Assembly (NCBI GenBank): GCA_017554145.1
Contig: JAFZIZ010000008.1
Location: 62,001-126,000, forward strand
DNA: 64,000 bases
Source of the DNA: Prevotella sp.
Lineage (GTDB): Bacteria; Bacteroidota; Bacteroidia; Bacteroidales; Bacteroidaceae
Reading direction: 5' to 3'
In this document: positions 35,068 to 45,368 of the stretch, piece by piece
How positions within the stretch are numbered: position 1 is the first letter of the stretch
How the letters are laid out: every line of letters starts with the position of its first letter
Translations under genes and position numbers: made by a program
Notes under the pieces: generated by a model
Told to the model about the DNA's origin: nothing
What the model saw: the letters and a program-made list of their open reading frames with translations, nothing else
The model's database searches: none

Positions 35068-36141
35068 TTATTCTTTGACTGCGGCTTCATGCTCATGCAC
35101 ATGAGCCAGAGAGATGAATACTGCGGAAAGCATGGTGAATACCATAGCCTGGATGAAACATACCAGCACTTCCAATAACATCATGAAGATGCTCATGGCG
35201 ACACTGACAGGAATCATAGCAGTACCCGCTGCTGCATGGATGCCATACATGACGAAGATCAGACACGTCAGCGAAATAGCGATAGCGTGTCCTGCCATCA
35301 TGTTGGCAAAAAGACGGATCATCAATGCCAGCGGCTTGGTGAAAATACCAAAGAGCTCAATAAACGGCATCAGGGGTACAGGAGCCTTCAGCCACGTAGG
35401 TACATCGGGCCAGAAGATTTCCTTCCAATACTCTTTCGTTCCTGTGACATTCGTGATAACAAACGTACAGAGGGCGAGGAACAACGTACAGGCAATATTA
35501 CCTGTAAGATTGCCTCCACCCGGCGGGAACGGCATAACTCCCATCACGTTGGCTATGAAAATGAAGAAGAAACACGTCAACAGGTATGGCGCATACTTCG
35601 GAGCTTCCTTACCCAGAATGCTCTCAATGATGTCGTGATAGACATACATAATAAACATATGCATGAAACCTGTGAATCCTTTGGGAGCAGGATCGTCAAT
35701 CTTATGTTTCCTACACCAACGGGCAGGGATGAGTACACAGAGCAGGAGTAGAATGGCATCAATAAAGAGCACGACTACCGTCTTCGTGATGGAGATGTCG
35801 AACACAGGACTGCCATTTTCTACGATCTTACCTTCATTGTCACCCTCTGTGGCAATGGCAAGTCCGTAGGGTCCCTGCCGCAGTCCGTTAGCATCTGCAT
35901 GGTGTTCGAACTTCGAAGAAGAAAACACATGCCAGCCCGTAGAACTTTTCACGATAACAGGCAGGTTGATGACAACGGGAGTCTCGCCGATGTCCATGAT
36001 ATGCCACTCATAAGAATCCTGGATATGTCCAAACAAGATACCCTGCAAGTCAACACCCTCCTTCTTCTCTTCCGTCGCTTGGACAGGGAGAAGTGTGAAG
36101 AGCATCATAGCGATGCAGAGAAGTGGTTTGAAATATTTCAT
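35068..36141 (-). CDS. atpB: F-type ATP synthase subunit a
   Basis: Subunit a forms the ion half-channels. The 357-residue protein carries an N-terminal signal-like segment (LLCIAMMLFTLLPVQA) and a periplasmic domain of about 100 residues before the membrane helices; this extended form is usual in Bacteroidetes. The essential Arg is in LMIRLFANMMAGHAIA. The C-terminus is His/Glu-rich. It follows the small 94-residue membrane gene by 22 nt and precedes atpE. Confidence 0.95.
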   Translation of the reverse strand: MKYFKPLLCIAMMLFTLLPVQATEEKKEGVDLQGILFGHIQDSYEWHIMDIGETPVVINLPVIVKSSTGWHVFSSSKFEHHADANGLRQGPYGLAIATEGDNEGKIVENGSPVFDISITKTVVVLFIDAILLLLCVLIPARWCRKHKIDDPAPKGFTGFMHMFIMYVYHDIIESILGKEAPKYAPYLLTCFFFIFIANVMGVMPFPPGGGNLTGNIACTLFLALCTFVITNVTGTKEYWKEIFWPDVPTWLKAPVPLMPFIELFGIFTKPLALMIRLFANMMAGHAIAISLTCLIFVMYGIHAAAGTAMIPVSVAMSIFMMLLEVLVCFIQAMVFTMLSAVFISLAHVHEHEAAVKE

Positions 36142-36163
36142 TTCTTACTTGTTTTGTTATTAT

Positions 36164-36448
36164 TTACTTTTTCTGTGAACGGATGTAGAACCAAACGTCA
36201 AAGATGAGCATAAGTAGATAGAACACAGAGAACGTGATGATGAAAGTACGCCGGAAAGTAGTATCTTCAACGATGAAGAGGAAGATAATCACGACGAGGG
36301 CTGCTGAGAGCATACGCAATGCCATCGCCACAAGACCGTAAAGTGTCAATGCTCTTTCGGAGTGGCGTACAGCCCGATAACCAGCCACGAAAGCCAATGT
36401 GGCGAGTATCGTATATACTACACTGATGGCAATACTTGTCGTTATCAC
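36164..36448 (-). CDS. Small membrane protein of the atp cluster (AtpI-like position)
   Basis: The 94-residue protein has three hydrophobic segments (SIAISVVYTILATLAFVAG, LVAMALRMLSAALVVIIFLF, FIITFSVFYLLMLIFDVWFY) with short basic loops. I do not recognise a named family. In other bacteria a small membrane protein, AtpI, precedes atpB and helps c-ring assembly. This gene holds the equivalent place between atpC and atpB, so a similar role is possible; sequence similarity to AtpI is not evident to me. Confidence 0.7.
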   Translation of the reverse strand: MITTSIAISVVYTILATLAFVAGYRAVRHSERALTLYGLVAMALRMLSAALVVIIFLFIVEDTTFRRTFIITFSVFYLLMLIFDVWFYIRSQKK

Positions 36449-36463
36449 TGTTTCAAAGAACTC

Positions 36464-36724
36464 TTATTCTACTTCGTCAACCTCGACACAAAGGCTAACC
36501 TTGTTCTGTTGGACAGCAACAAAGCCTCCTGATACCTGAAGCTGTTGTTTCCCTTCTGCCGTAGCATATTCCACGGTTCCCTTACCAAGTGAAGAGATAA
36601 TGGGTGCGTGGTCAGTGAGTATCTCAAACTGTCCCATTGTACCAGGTACGAGAACACTCTCGACCATTCCGTCGTATTCTACCTTCTCGGGCGAAACTAT
36701 CTTAAGCTGTAACATAATTGTCAA
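36464..36724 (-). CDS. atpC: F-type ATP synthase subunit epsilon, short form
   Basis: The 86-residue protein covers only the N-terminal beta-sandwich of epsilon (LKIVSPEKVEYDGMVESVLVPG, GQFEILTDHAPIIS). The C-terminal two-helix domain present in the ~135-residue E. coli-type protein, which can inhibit ATP hydrolysis, is missing. The short form is common in this phylum. It sits 13 nt after atpD, the spacer being TCAATTA-type 7-nt repeats. Confidence 0.93.
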   Translation of the reverse strand: MTIMLQLKIVSPEKVEYDGMVESVLVPGTMGQFEILTDHAPIISSLGKGTVEYATAEGKQQLQVSGGFVAVQQNKVSLCVEVDEVE

Positions 36725-36734
36725 TTATCAATTA
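36714..36734 (-). repeat. 7-nt repeats between atpD and atpC
   Basis: The plus strand reads ATAATTG, TCAATTA, TCAATTA. The array overlaps the atpC start codon and nearly reaches the atpD stop. Confidence 0.6.
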
Positions 36735-36737
36735 TCA

Positions 36738-38279
<1,542 letters not shown>

Positions 38280-38296
38280 TTAAAGTTATTTTGTTT

Positions 38297-39667
38297 TTAG
38301 ATTAAATTAATTTCCATCCATAGCACGACGATACCGACCAGCCAGCCAATCAGCACCTTAGGTGTCAGGTTCTTGAGATACCACCACAACCTTACGTGCT
38401 CCATTTTCATCAATGCCAAGCCACTGGTAGAACCTACTGACAAGAGACAGCCTCCAACAGCCGTACAGTAAGCAATGATCTTCCAATAGGATCCATTGGT
38501 TGCCATATCTCCAGCTTCTGCTATTGGATATAGCATGATATTGCTGACGGCAACAGTGAAAGTGTCAATAAGAGAACTCAAAACACCAGAGCCGATTCCT
38601 ATCAACCAGATATTATGGATATTGGTATCAAACCATGCGGCGATATCACCCCATACACCCGTCTCAATCATCAAGCCCATACCCATCATGATTCCCATGA
38701 CGAAAAGCATCTGTTGGATAGCACCATATTGGAGGGCACGAGGAATACGACGCTGTGCCATCTGGTCTGCATTCATTAGCTTGTGATTAAATGCCTCGTT
38801 AACTACCCATAAGACACTCAACACGCAGAGCGCACCCAAGAACGGAGCCAGTTTGGTGATATTATGAAACGTCGGAATAAACCATAGACCTCCAATACCT
38901 ACAATTAACATGATAAACCGTTGCCAGCGATTCAACCTCGTATCGTCCCCGCGGAATGGTGATGGATTCCATTCACAATCTAAACGGTCTGGCAATTGAC
39001 GATTGATTAGAATCGTGGGAATAACCCATGCCAGAATAGCAGGAAGAGCCAGATAACCAGAGAAATGACTTGCCGTCACAGCTCCATCGCCCCACAGAAT
39101 CAATCCAATGGGATCACCTATCACCGTAAAACATCCACCACAATTAGCAGCTAAGACGATTGCTGATCCAACTAGCATTCGCTGACGACCACTTTGTAGG
39201 ATATTATTCATGATGACCAGCATCATCATCGTGGTCGTTAGATTATCCAAATTAGCGGAGATGACAAAGGTCGCTAATGTGATGGTCCATAACAGACGTT
39301 TGGAATTACGAGTACGAATCCACTCTGTAATAAAGTCAAAACAGCCGTTATTGTTAAGAATTTCAATAATTGTTATGGTGGCAAGCAAGAACATGACAAT
39401 AGCAGCCGCTTTGCCTACATAGGTCAAGAATATCTTATCGTAGATAAAATATTTAACGGTCTCACTAGTCGGAGTTGTCCCTGACAAATATTCTGCATAA
39501 TCGTCAGGATGTTGCTGCATGACGAAATCTGTACCGTAACTTACATATAGTACCCATCCTACCGTTCCAAGGAACATGGCAATAGCTGCTTTATTCACTC
39601 CAGTCAGATGACCAGTGGCAATAAGCAGATAGGCAAGTACCAGTAATAATACGATAATTAGCGTCAT
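38297..39667 (-). CDS. nhaD: NhaD-type Na+/H+ antiporter
   Basis: The 456-residue membrane protein has about 12 hydrophobic segments. Diagnostic stretches are TIIEILNNNGCFDFITEWI, FVISANLDNLTTTMMML (membrane acidic residue), AANCGGCFTVIGDPIGLILW and SSLIDTFTVAVSNIM, which match the ArsB/NhaD ion transporter superfamily. NhaD exchanges sodium for protons. It has its own promoter (39697-39727) and runs into atpD after 32 nt, so ion antiport and ATP synthase may be co-expressed. The assignment within ArsB/NhaD is from memory of the family. Confidence 0.85.
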   Translation of the reverse strand: MTLIIVLLLVLAYLLIATGHLTGVNKAAIAMFLGTVGWVLYVSYGTDFVMQQHPDDYAEYLSGTTPTSETVKYFIYDKIFLTYVGKAAAIVMFLLATITIIEILNNNGCFDFITEWIRTRNSKRLLWTITLATFVISANLDNLTTTMMMLVIMNNILQSGRQRMLVGSAIVLAANCGGCFTVIGDPIGLILWGDGAVTASHFSGYLALPAILAWVIPTILINRQLPDRLDCEWNPSPFRGDDTRLNRWQRFIMLIVGIGGLWFIPTFHNITKLAPFLGALCVLSVLWVVNEAFNHKLMNADQMAQRRIPRALQYGAIQQMLFVMGIMMGMGLMIETGVWGDIAAWFDTNIHNIWLIGIGSGVLSSLIDTFTVAVSNIMLYPIAEAGDMATNGSYWKIIAYCTAVGGCLLSVGSTSGLALMKMEHVRLWWYLKNLTPKVLIGWLVGIVVLWMEINLI

Positions 39668-39696
39668 AACATTATATCGTTTTTAGTTTCCGACTA

Positions 39697-39727
39697 CAAA
39701 GATAGGGATTTTTTAGCAAACGACAAC
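39697..39727 (-). promoter_or_regulatory. Promoter of nhaD (and possibly the atp genes)
   Basis: On the minus strand GTTG (39724-39727), 19 nt, TATCTTTG (39697-39704). The start codon is 29 nt downstream. Confidence 0.65.
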
Positions 39728-39746
39728 GTTTTACCCTTTATTTTTT

Positions 39747-40508
39747 TCAATCACGATCATTCAGAACACGAAATTTGTCACGTCGCTGCCGCAAATCCGC
39801 AAGGGATAACTCCACAGTAAGAGCCTCTGTCTGATTTCGATGGCACTGGGCAATCGTTTTTCCTGTAGGGGAAATAACACAGCTGGCTCCAACATAATGA
39901 GAATAATCATCATCACCTACCCTGTTCACTCCTACCAGATAGGATTGGTTCTCTATCGCCCGTGCTCTTGTCAGTATATGCCAGGCGGATTGACGAGACT
40001 GAGGCCAATTGGCAACGACAACAATCATGTCATATTCCAGTTTATCGGCATATCGGCTCCAACATGGGAAGCGCAGATCGTAACAGGTCAACAGCAAAAT
40101 ACGGAAACCTTCATAGTTTACAACAGTATGGCTTTGACCTGCCGTATAATATTGATTCTCACCACCATAAGTAAAGAGATGATGTTTATCATAGAATACT
40201 TCTTGATGATTCCGTCCATCTATAAAATAATGCCGATTACGGTATGTCCCATCTGACAATTGCACGGCAAGGCTTCCGCTGATTGCACACTGTTTCTCTT
40301 TTGCAACATCTCTCATCCACAAAAGAGCCTCATTGACAGCTTCGTCTTGAGCAATACCTTCTGGCTCTGTAGCAAATCCTGTGCTCCACATTTCAGGAAG
40401 GATATACAAATCGCTATCACCAGTGGTTTTCATTAGTTGCTCTACCAACTTGATATTGGCATGAGGGTTCCCCCATTTGATGTCTGTCTGCAACAGCGTT
40501 ATTCTCAT
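39747..40508 (-). CDS. Nitrilase-superfamily amidase, omega-amidase (YafV) type
   Basis: The 253-residue protein has the nitrilase triad: Glu in ILPEMWSTGF (about residue 40), Lys in FYDKHHLF (about 109) and Cys in LLTCYDLRFP (about 144). The Trp after PEM and the FSTGF-like motif point to omega-amidases such as YafV, which hydrolyse 2-oxoglutaramate or 2-oxosuccinamate in metabolite repair. The length is normal. It is last in the rfbC-ugd-lipoprotein unit, 10 nt after the lipoprotein gene. Confidence 0.85.
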   Translation of the reverse strand: MRITLLQTDIKWGNPHANIKLVEQLMKTTGDSDLYILPEMWSTGFATEPEGIAQDEAVNEALLWMRDVAKEKQCAISGSLAVQLSDGTYRNRHYFIDGRNHQEVFYDKHHLFTYGGENQYYTAGQSHTVVNYEGFRILLLTCYDLRFPCWSRYADKLEYDMIVVVANWPQSRQSAWHILTRARAIENQSYLVGVNRVGDDDYSHYVGASCVISPTGKTIAQCHRNQTEALTVELSLADLRQRRDKFRVLNDRD

Positions 40509-40518
40509 ATCACCACCC

Positions 40519-41325
40519 TTAATATTCTATCAGTTCCATAGACACTGTTCCTTTGATAGAAACCGTTGTACTGACCATATAACAACTGGCTGCATCAGGA
40601 ATACAAAGTGTAGCATTGAAATGGAATCCTTGAGCATCTGTCTTATCATAATCCATGTCACTCAGAATGGCCTGATTAAGAAAACCGGCAGGAACCTTTT
40701 GGGCATACATCTGCTTTACAAAATTCTTGGAAAAGATACGTGTTCCCCCTTTGAAAATACTGATATGTATCAGATTGTCATAATAAGCATTCTCCACCTG
40801 TACGCCATCTGCAGAGAGTTCACTTTTCATGACCTTGCTTCTTGTCGGATTAATAGCGATATAACAATGATAGCGTTCACCTTCAAACGAAACGATGGTG
40901 TCTCGCTTCACCACCTTATTATTAATTATAGGAGACTGCATCAACTTGCGATGCTCAAAGGCGGCGGAGTCGGCAGCGTCCGTACTTCTTGTGAGTTTGA
41001 TAATCTCTCCATTAGGACTTTTAAACCAAAACAGATGCTCTGCTTGTTTGATGATAGGATATTTGGTAACGGTAGATCCTATCATAAGCGTATCGTCCAC
41101 GATACGGAAATAAGCTGGAATACTGGTGGTATCGGGATAATAGACAGTATCTCCTTTAATTTTGAAGGTAACAGTCTCGGATTCTGCATCAACCCAGATT
41201 CCTTGCAGCAACTGCTTTGCCGTCAGACTCTCCTCTCTATCTATGGCATCCGATGATTTCTGCTGGCACCCTGATAATGCCAGTAACCAACATACACCAA
41301 TAAAAATAAGATAGTATTTTCTCAT
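40519..41325 (-). CDS. Lipoprotein, probable DUF4738 family
   Basis: The 268-residue protein has a lipoprotein signal (CWLLALSGCQQK, lipid Cys at about residue 20). A beta-rich domain follows, with GIWVDAESETVTFKIKGDTV and LFWFKSPNGEIIKLTRS, a pattern I associate with DUF4738 of Bacteroidetes, though this is from memory. No catalytic motif is visible. It begins on the base next to the last base of ugd, so it is part of that operon; no functional link to UDP-glucuronate is apparent. Confidence 0.65.
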   Translation of the reverse strand: MRKYYLIFIGVCWLLALSGCQQKSSDAIDREESLTAKQLLQGIWVDAESETVTFKIKGDTVYYPDTTSIPAYFRIVDDTLMIGSTVTKYPIIKQAEHLFWFKSPNGEIIKLTRSTDAADSAAFEHRKLMQSPIINNKVVKRDTIVSFEGERYHCYIAINPTRSKVMKSELSADGVQVENAYYDNLIHISIFKGGTRIFSKNFVKQMYAQKVPAGFLNQAILSDMDYDKTDAQGFHFNATLCIPDAASCYMVSTTVSIKGTVSMELIEY

Positions 41326-42642
41326 TTATTTTCCGATACAATGATACTCAAAGCCGTTCTCTTCCAACTCCTCGATATCAAAAATATTACGTCCGTCAAT
41401 GACCAGTGGATGTTTCATTGCTTTCTTGATGACTTTCCATGTCGGTAGGCGGAATTCTTTCCATTCAGTCAATAACAACATAGCATCTGCATCAAGAACT
41501 GCATCATACATATCTCTACAATAGATGACAGCATCACCGATACGACGCTTGCATTCATCCATGGCAACAGGATCGTAGACACGAACTGTACACCCTGCAT
41601 CCAACAGCATCTTAATCATAACAAGTGCTGTCGATTCTCGCATATCATCCGTCTCAGGCTTGAATGACAGTCCCCACATCGCAATGGTCTTCCCTTTCAA
41701 CGACTCTCCATGATATGCTTTCTGTAATTTCTCAAAGAGTACTGACTTCTGCTTTTCGTTCACACGTTCTACAGCCTTCAGGACTTCCATGGAATAGCCG
41801 TTCTGGTCTGCTGTCTTGATAAGCGCTTTCACGTCTTTCGGGAAGCAACTTCCACCATAACCACAGCCAGCATAGAGGAATTTACGTCCGATACGGGTAT
41901 CAGAGCCAATTCCCGCACGAACCATATTCACATCTGCGCCAACACGTTCGCAAAGGTTGGCAATATCATTCATAAATGAGATACGTGTAGCCAGCATGGA
42001 GTTAGCAGCATATTTCGTCATTTCCGCAGATGGAATATCCATGAATATCACACGGAAATTATTCATCATGAAAGGCTTGTAGAGCCTTGACAGTACTTTC
42101 TTCGCATGTTCACTCTCAACACCTACCACAACACGGTCTGGTGACATAAAGTCCTTGACAGCACTACCCTCTTTCAGAAACTCCGGATTGGAAGCTACAT
42201 CAAATTCCACTTTCACGCCACGCTTCTGTAATTCCTCATTAATCGCATGGTAAACCTTCTGGGCAGTACCCACAGGAACTGTAGATTTAGTAACCACTAC
42301 CACATAGTGATTTAGGTTCTGACCTATCGTTCTTGCAACTTGCAATACATATTTTAAATCTGCAGAGCCATCCTCATCGGGAGGTGTGCCCACAGCAGAG
42401 AAGACGATCTCTACATCATCGAGTATAGAAGCAAGGTCTGTAGTGAACTTCAGGCGTCCTGCAGCCACATTCTTTTTTACTAATTCGTCAAGACCTGGCT
42501 CATAGATAGGTACTTCTCCTTGTTTCAAACGCTCTATCTTGTTCGCATCAACATCCACACATGTGACATTAACACCTGTATCAGCAAAACATGTTCCCGA
42601 CACTAATCCTACATAACCCGTTCCAACTATTGCTATATTCAT
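41326..42642 (-). CDS. ugd: UDP-glucose 6-dehydrogenase
   Basis: Ugd oxidises UDP-glucose to UDP-glucuronate with two NAD+. The 438-residue protein has the Rossmann motif IVGTGYVGLVSGTCFAD, FLKEGSAVKDFMSPDR, the catalytic Cys in YGGSCFPKDVKAL, and the C-terminal WGLSFKPETDDMRES. It follows rfbC by 21 nt. Both enzymes make sugar nucleotides (UDP-glucuronate, dTDP-rhamnose pathway) for surface polysaccharide. Closely related UDP-sugar dehydrogenases cannot be fully excluded. Confidence 0.93.
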   Translation of the reverse strand: MNIAIVGTGYVGLVSGTCFADTGVNVTCVDVDANKIERLKQGEVPIYEPGLDELVKKNVAAGRLKFTTDLASILDDVEIVFSAVGTPPDEDGSADLKYVLQVARTIGQNLNHYVVVVTKSTVPVGTAQKVYHAINEELQKRGVKVEFDVASNPEFLKEGSAVKDFMSPDRVVVGVESEHAKKVLSRLYKPFMMNNFRVIFMDIPSAEMTKYAANSMLATRISFMNDIANLCERVGADVNMVRAGIGSDTRIGRKFLYAGCGYGGSCFPKDVKALIKTADQNGYSMEVLKAVERVNEKQKSVLFEKLQKAYHGESLKGKTIAMWGLSFKPETDDMRESTALVMIKMLLDAGCTVRVYDPVAMDECKRRIGDAVIYCRDMYDAVLDADAMLLLTEWKEFRLPTWKVIKKAMKHPLVIDGRNIFDIEELEENGFEYHCIGK

Positions 42643-42663
42643 AATATATTAATAATTAGTTTG

Positions 42664-43215
42664 TTAATCAAATAATTCTGCATTTTTCATACAAGGTTGA
42701 GCCAGATCTTTCTCACTCATCAGAATCTCTTTCGGATCAATAGGCCAATCAATACCTAAATCCGGATCATCCCATCGGATACCCGCCTCACATTGGGGAG
42801 CGTAAACATTGTCAACCTTATAGGTAAATATAGCCTCTTCGCTTAATACAAGAAATCCATGAGCAAAACCTCGAGGTATAAAAAACTGCTTTTTGTTTTC
42901 CTCACTGAGTTCCACCATCACATACTGTCCAAAAGTGGGGCTACTTTTTCGGATATCAACAGCGACATCAAGCACCTTTCCTTTGATTACACGTACTAAT
43001 TTAGCCTGTGCCGCCTCTCCTTTCTGGTAATGGAGTCCTCGAAGAACTCCATAACTCGATTTAGACTCATTGTCTTGTATAAAATTCACTGGTCCGACCT
43101 GTTCGTCAAACTCCTTCTGTTTCCACGCCTCAAAGAAATAACCACGCGAATCATTAAACACACGCGGTTCTATGATATAAACGCCATCTATTTCAGTTGT
43201 TTTATATTCCATCAT
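42664..43215 (-). CDS. rfbC: dTDP-4-dehydrorhamnose 3,5-epimerase
   Basis: RfbC (RmlC) epimerises dTDP-4-keto-6-deoxyglucose on the way to dTDP-L-rhamnose. The 183-residue cupin has DSRGYFFEAWKQKEF, NESKSSYGVLRGLHYQ with the catalytic His, KVLDVAVDIRKSSPTFGQ and FIPRGFAHGFLVLSEEA. The length is normal. The other rml genes are not in this window. It is the first gene of a four-gene minus-strand unit with promoter boxes at 43240-43269. Confidence 0.94.
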   Translation of the reverse strand: MMEYKTTEIDGVYIIEPRVFNDSRGYFFEAWKQKEFDEQVGPVNFIQDNESKSSYGVLRGLHYQKGEAAQAKLVRVIKGKVLDVAVDIRKSSPTFGQYVMVELSEENKKQFFIPRGFAHGFLVLSEEAIFTYKVDNVYAPQCEAGIRWDDPDLGIDWPIDPKEILMSEKDLAQPCMKNAELFD

Positions 43216-43239
43216 TCAATAAACAATTTCTTTTGAGTG

Positions 43240-43269
43240 CAAAAATAGTAAATAATATTGGAAAACAAA
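43240..43269 (-). promoter_or_regulatory. Promoter of rfbC-ugd
   Basis: On the minus strand TTTG (43266-43269), 18 nt, TATTTTTG (43240-43247). The spacing is 1-2 nt shorter than usual. Confidence 0.5.
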
Positions 43270-43308
43270 AAGATTTTTAAATTTTATGTTATTTAAAATG
43301 CTTTTTTA

Positions 43309-43340
43309 TTTGCGAGTTTCTAAGATTTTTCTTAATTTTG
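43309..43340 (+). promoter_or_regulatory. Promoter of the HU-like/SPOR gene, probably leaderless
   Basis: TTTG (43309-43312), exactly 20 nt, TAATTTTG (43333-43340), then CACTC and the GTG start at 43346. Full consensus. The upstream in-frame ATG at 43286 lies before the promoter and is unlikely to be used. Confidence 0.75.
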
Positions 43341-43345
43341 CACTC

Positions 43346-44419
43346 GTGATTGAATTAGCAAAACATCTCGAAGTGCTCTTATTGAGCAACGATTGTGTGA
43401 TAGTGCCCGATTTCGGAGGCTTTGTCGCACATTATGTTTCTGCCCATGTTGACGAAAGGGATGGAACGTTTATTCCCCCTATTCGCACACTGGGGTTCAA
43501 TCCGCAGCTAAAGATGAATGATTCTCTATTGGCTCAAGCCTATATGGAGTCACAAGACATCAGTTATCCGGAAGCCCTTCGCCATATCGAACAGGAGATT
43601 GATGAGATAAGGCGAAGAATTTCCCATGAAGGTAGCTTTTGTTTGGAAGGTATCGGTGTGTTGCGTGCTAACGACGAAGGAACTTATCTTTTCGAGCCTA
43701 ATGAATCAGGAATTTTGTCCCCATCGCTATATGGCCTCGGCACTTTCGAATTCCTCCCCCTGTCATCACCAGCTATCAAACAAGAGAAAGACGAACCAAA
43801 AGCCCAAATTGTTGATATGGAAACAGAAGAGGCAAGTCCGTCTCTCTATGACATGACAGAATATGAAGAAGAGGAAGATAGTACTATCAATATCAAGATG
43901 TCATGGGTACGAAATGCTGTTGCCATTGCAGCGGCTATTATTCTCTTTTTCATGTTGACTACACCTGTGGCAAACAGCAATATGGGATCCAAGACGATGA
44001 GTGCCTTACAGAACAGCTTTATCCATAAACTCATACCGAAAGATACCAATATAACGTCTGCTACTCCTGTTATAAACCAGAACAGTAAGGCAACAACAAA
44101 ACCTGTTGTGGATAAAGATACTACTCAGCAGAAATCAGCGGAGAAACCAGCACCTCAGCAGGCGGTACAGTCCAATACTGACCGTCCCTATTGCCTTGTT
44201 TTGGCCAGTCAGGTAAAACGTTCCAATGCCGAGGAGTTTGTCCGCATGTTAAAAGCAAGAGGATTTAAGGACACAGAAATATACATCAACAATCATATCA
44301 TACGCGTAGTATATGGACACTTCAAGTCCGAAAGTGCCGCTTATATTGAACTACATAACTTGCGGTTTGAAGAGGATTTTGAAGAAGCATGGGTCTATAA
44401 AAGAAAAACTGGAGTATGA
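43346..44419 (+). CDS. HU-like (CCDC81-type) domain protein with membrane helix and SPOR domain
   Basis: From GTG 43346 the protein is 357 residues and starts (M)IELAKHLEVLLLSNDCVIVP, the usual beginning of this family. The N-terminal ~130 residues form the HU-like DNA-binding-fold domain (CVIVPDFGGFVAHY, FNPQLKMNDSLLAQA). One transmembrane helix follows (AVAIAAAIILFFMLTT, about 198-213), then a Pro/Gln/Lys linker and a C-terminal SPOR domain (YCLVLASQVKRSNAEEFVRM...VVYGHFKSESAAYIELHNL). SPOR domains bind denuded septal peptidoglycan, so a division-site role is likely. The start is chosen because the consensus promoter ends 5 nt upstream. Confidence 0.82.
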   Translation: MIELAKHLEVLLLSNDCVIVPDFGGFVAHYVSAHVDERDGTFIPPIRTLGFNPQLKMNDSLLAQAYMESQDISYPEALRHIEQEIDEIRRRISHEGSFCLEGIGVLRANDEGTYLFEPNESGILSPSLYGLGTFEFLPLSSPAIKQEKDEPKAQIVDMETEEASPSLYDMTEYEEEEDSTINIKMSWVRNAVAIAAAIILFFMLTTPVANSNMGSKTMSALQNSFIHKLIPKDTNITSATPVINQNSKATTKPVVDKDTTQQKSAEKPAPQQAVQSNTDRPYCLVLASQVKRSNAEEFVRMLKARGFKDTEIYINNHIIRVVYGHFKSESAAYIELHNLRFEEDFEEAWVYKRKTGV

Positions 44420-44952
44420 AACGCGTAAGATGCCCTAAATGTGATACTTATATTTTATTCGACGAGACCCAATATCAAGAAGGTCAGTCTCTTGTTTTCC
44501 AATGTGCTGAATGTGGAAAACAATTCGGAATCCGTATCGGTGTTTCTAAATTGCGTGAGACTCAGAAGAAGGAAAATGAATTGGCAAATACTCAATTTTC
44601 CAACCTTGACACAGCATGTGGCAGTATTGTGGTCATAGAGAATGTCTTCCATTTCAAACAGGAGATCCCTCTCCATATGGGAGATAATATTATTGGGCGC
44701 TATCAGAAAGGTAATCCCATTAACACTCCCTTTGAGACCGTTGACCCCAGTGTCGACCTCAATCACTGTACTATCAACGTAAGCCGTGACAAAAATGGAA
44801 GACTTCGCTATATGCTGAGTGACAACAACAGCAATACTGGTACTTTCGTCGATAATATAGAACTGAAGCCCCATGAGCGTCGTCTGATAGAAGACGGTAC
44901 CCTCTTCACTCTTGGAGCCACCAGCATCATTCTACGGACCGCTAATGATTAA
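44416..44952 (+). CDS. Zinc-ribbon and FHA domain protein
   Basis: The 178-residue protein has an N-terminal zinc ribbon (CPKCDTYILF...CAECGKQF, about residues 5-36) of the MJ0042 type. A C-terminal FHA domain follows (about 80-178) with IIGRYQKGNP, NHCTINVSRD, SDNNSNTGTFVDN and FTLGATSIIL. FHA domains bind phosphothreonine or act as phosphate-independent adaptors; the conserved Gly-Arg and His are present. The start overlaps the previous stop by 4 nt (ATGA), linking it to the SPOR protein. The only kinase-like protein in this window is a pseudokinase, so the phospho-partner lies elsewhere if there is one. Confidence 0.85.
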   Translation: MKRVRCPKCDTYILFDETQYQEGQSLVFQCAECGKQFGIRIGVSKLRETQKKENELANTQFSNLDTACGSIVVIENVFHFKQEIPLHMGDNIIGRYQKGNPINTPFETVDPSVDLNHCTINVSRDKNGRLRYMLSDNNSNTGTFVDNIELKPHERRLIEDGTLFTLGATSIILRTAND

Positions 44953-45117
44953 GACATCCGACAGGACCTTAAATATAAGGCTATTAGGGTACATACACCA
45001 GCAAAAAAACTCTAACATCATCAATCCTCCTTTTGCATTCTTATTCTTCTGCAGCCTCACAAGTGGACTGATTCCCGCTGACGCGCCTACCCGTAGCCTT
45101 TCCCCATATGAGGTATT

Positions 45118-45324
45118 TTACCCCGCATACAAATGTCGTTGGGCGTCTTTGAAGGTTTGACGAGCAATGGGGACGCTACCTAAGGCATTGATGCCTTCAG
45201 GCAAAGAACCGAATTTCAGTTCCAACAGCGTCTTCAACTTATCCATTCTCAACTCGTCGATACCAGATTTGATATAGGCATTGATGATATATTCCACAAA
45301 CTGGCGCTGAGCATCCGAGAGGCT
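45118..45324 (-). pseudogene. C-terminal remnant of a type I restriction enzyme R subunit
   Basis: The minus strand encodes 68 residues before a stop, starting SLSDAQRQFVEYIINAYIKS and ending SVPIARQTFKDAQRHLYAG. This resembles the C-terminal ~65 residues of EcoEI-type HsdR proteins (an AQRQF...ALG....R..F...Q..LY pattern), as I recall them. No start codon and no helicase or nuclease domain precede it: upstream the frame enters the AT-rich repeat array and meets a stop near 45377. It looks like the tail left after deletion of an hsdR gene. Confidence 0.55.
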
Positions 45325-45368
45325 TTCAGATTTATCTGTATTTACTGTATATCTGTATTTTTTATAAA

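Noticed and set aside
40477-41256. A 259-codon open frame on the plus strand
   Set aside because: It is antisense to the lipoprotein gene and omega-amidase start; no signal peptide, promoter or recognisable domain.
43286-43345. ATG start 20 codons upstream of the HU-like/SPOR protein
   Set aside because: It lies before the consensus promoter, and family similarity begins at the GTG at 43346.
44912-45160. An 82-codon open frame after the FHA gene
   Set aside because: It starts inside the FHA gene in another frame, overlaps the hsdR remnant, and has no recognisable motif.
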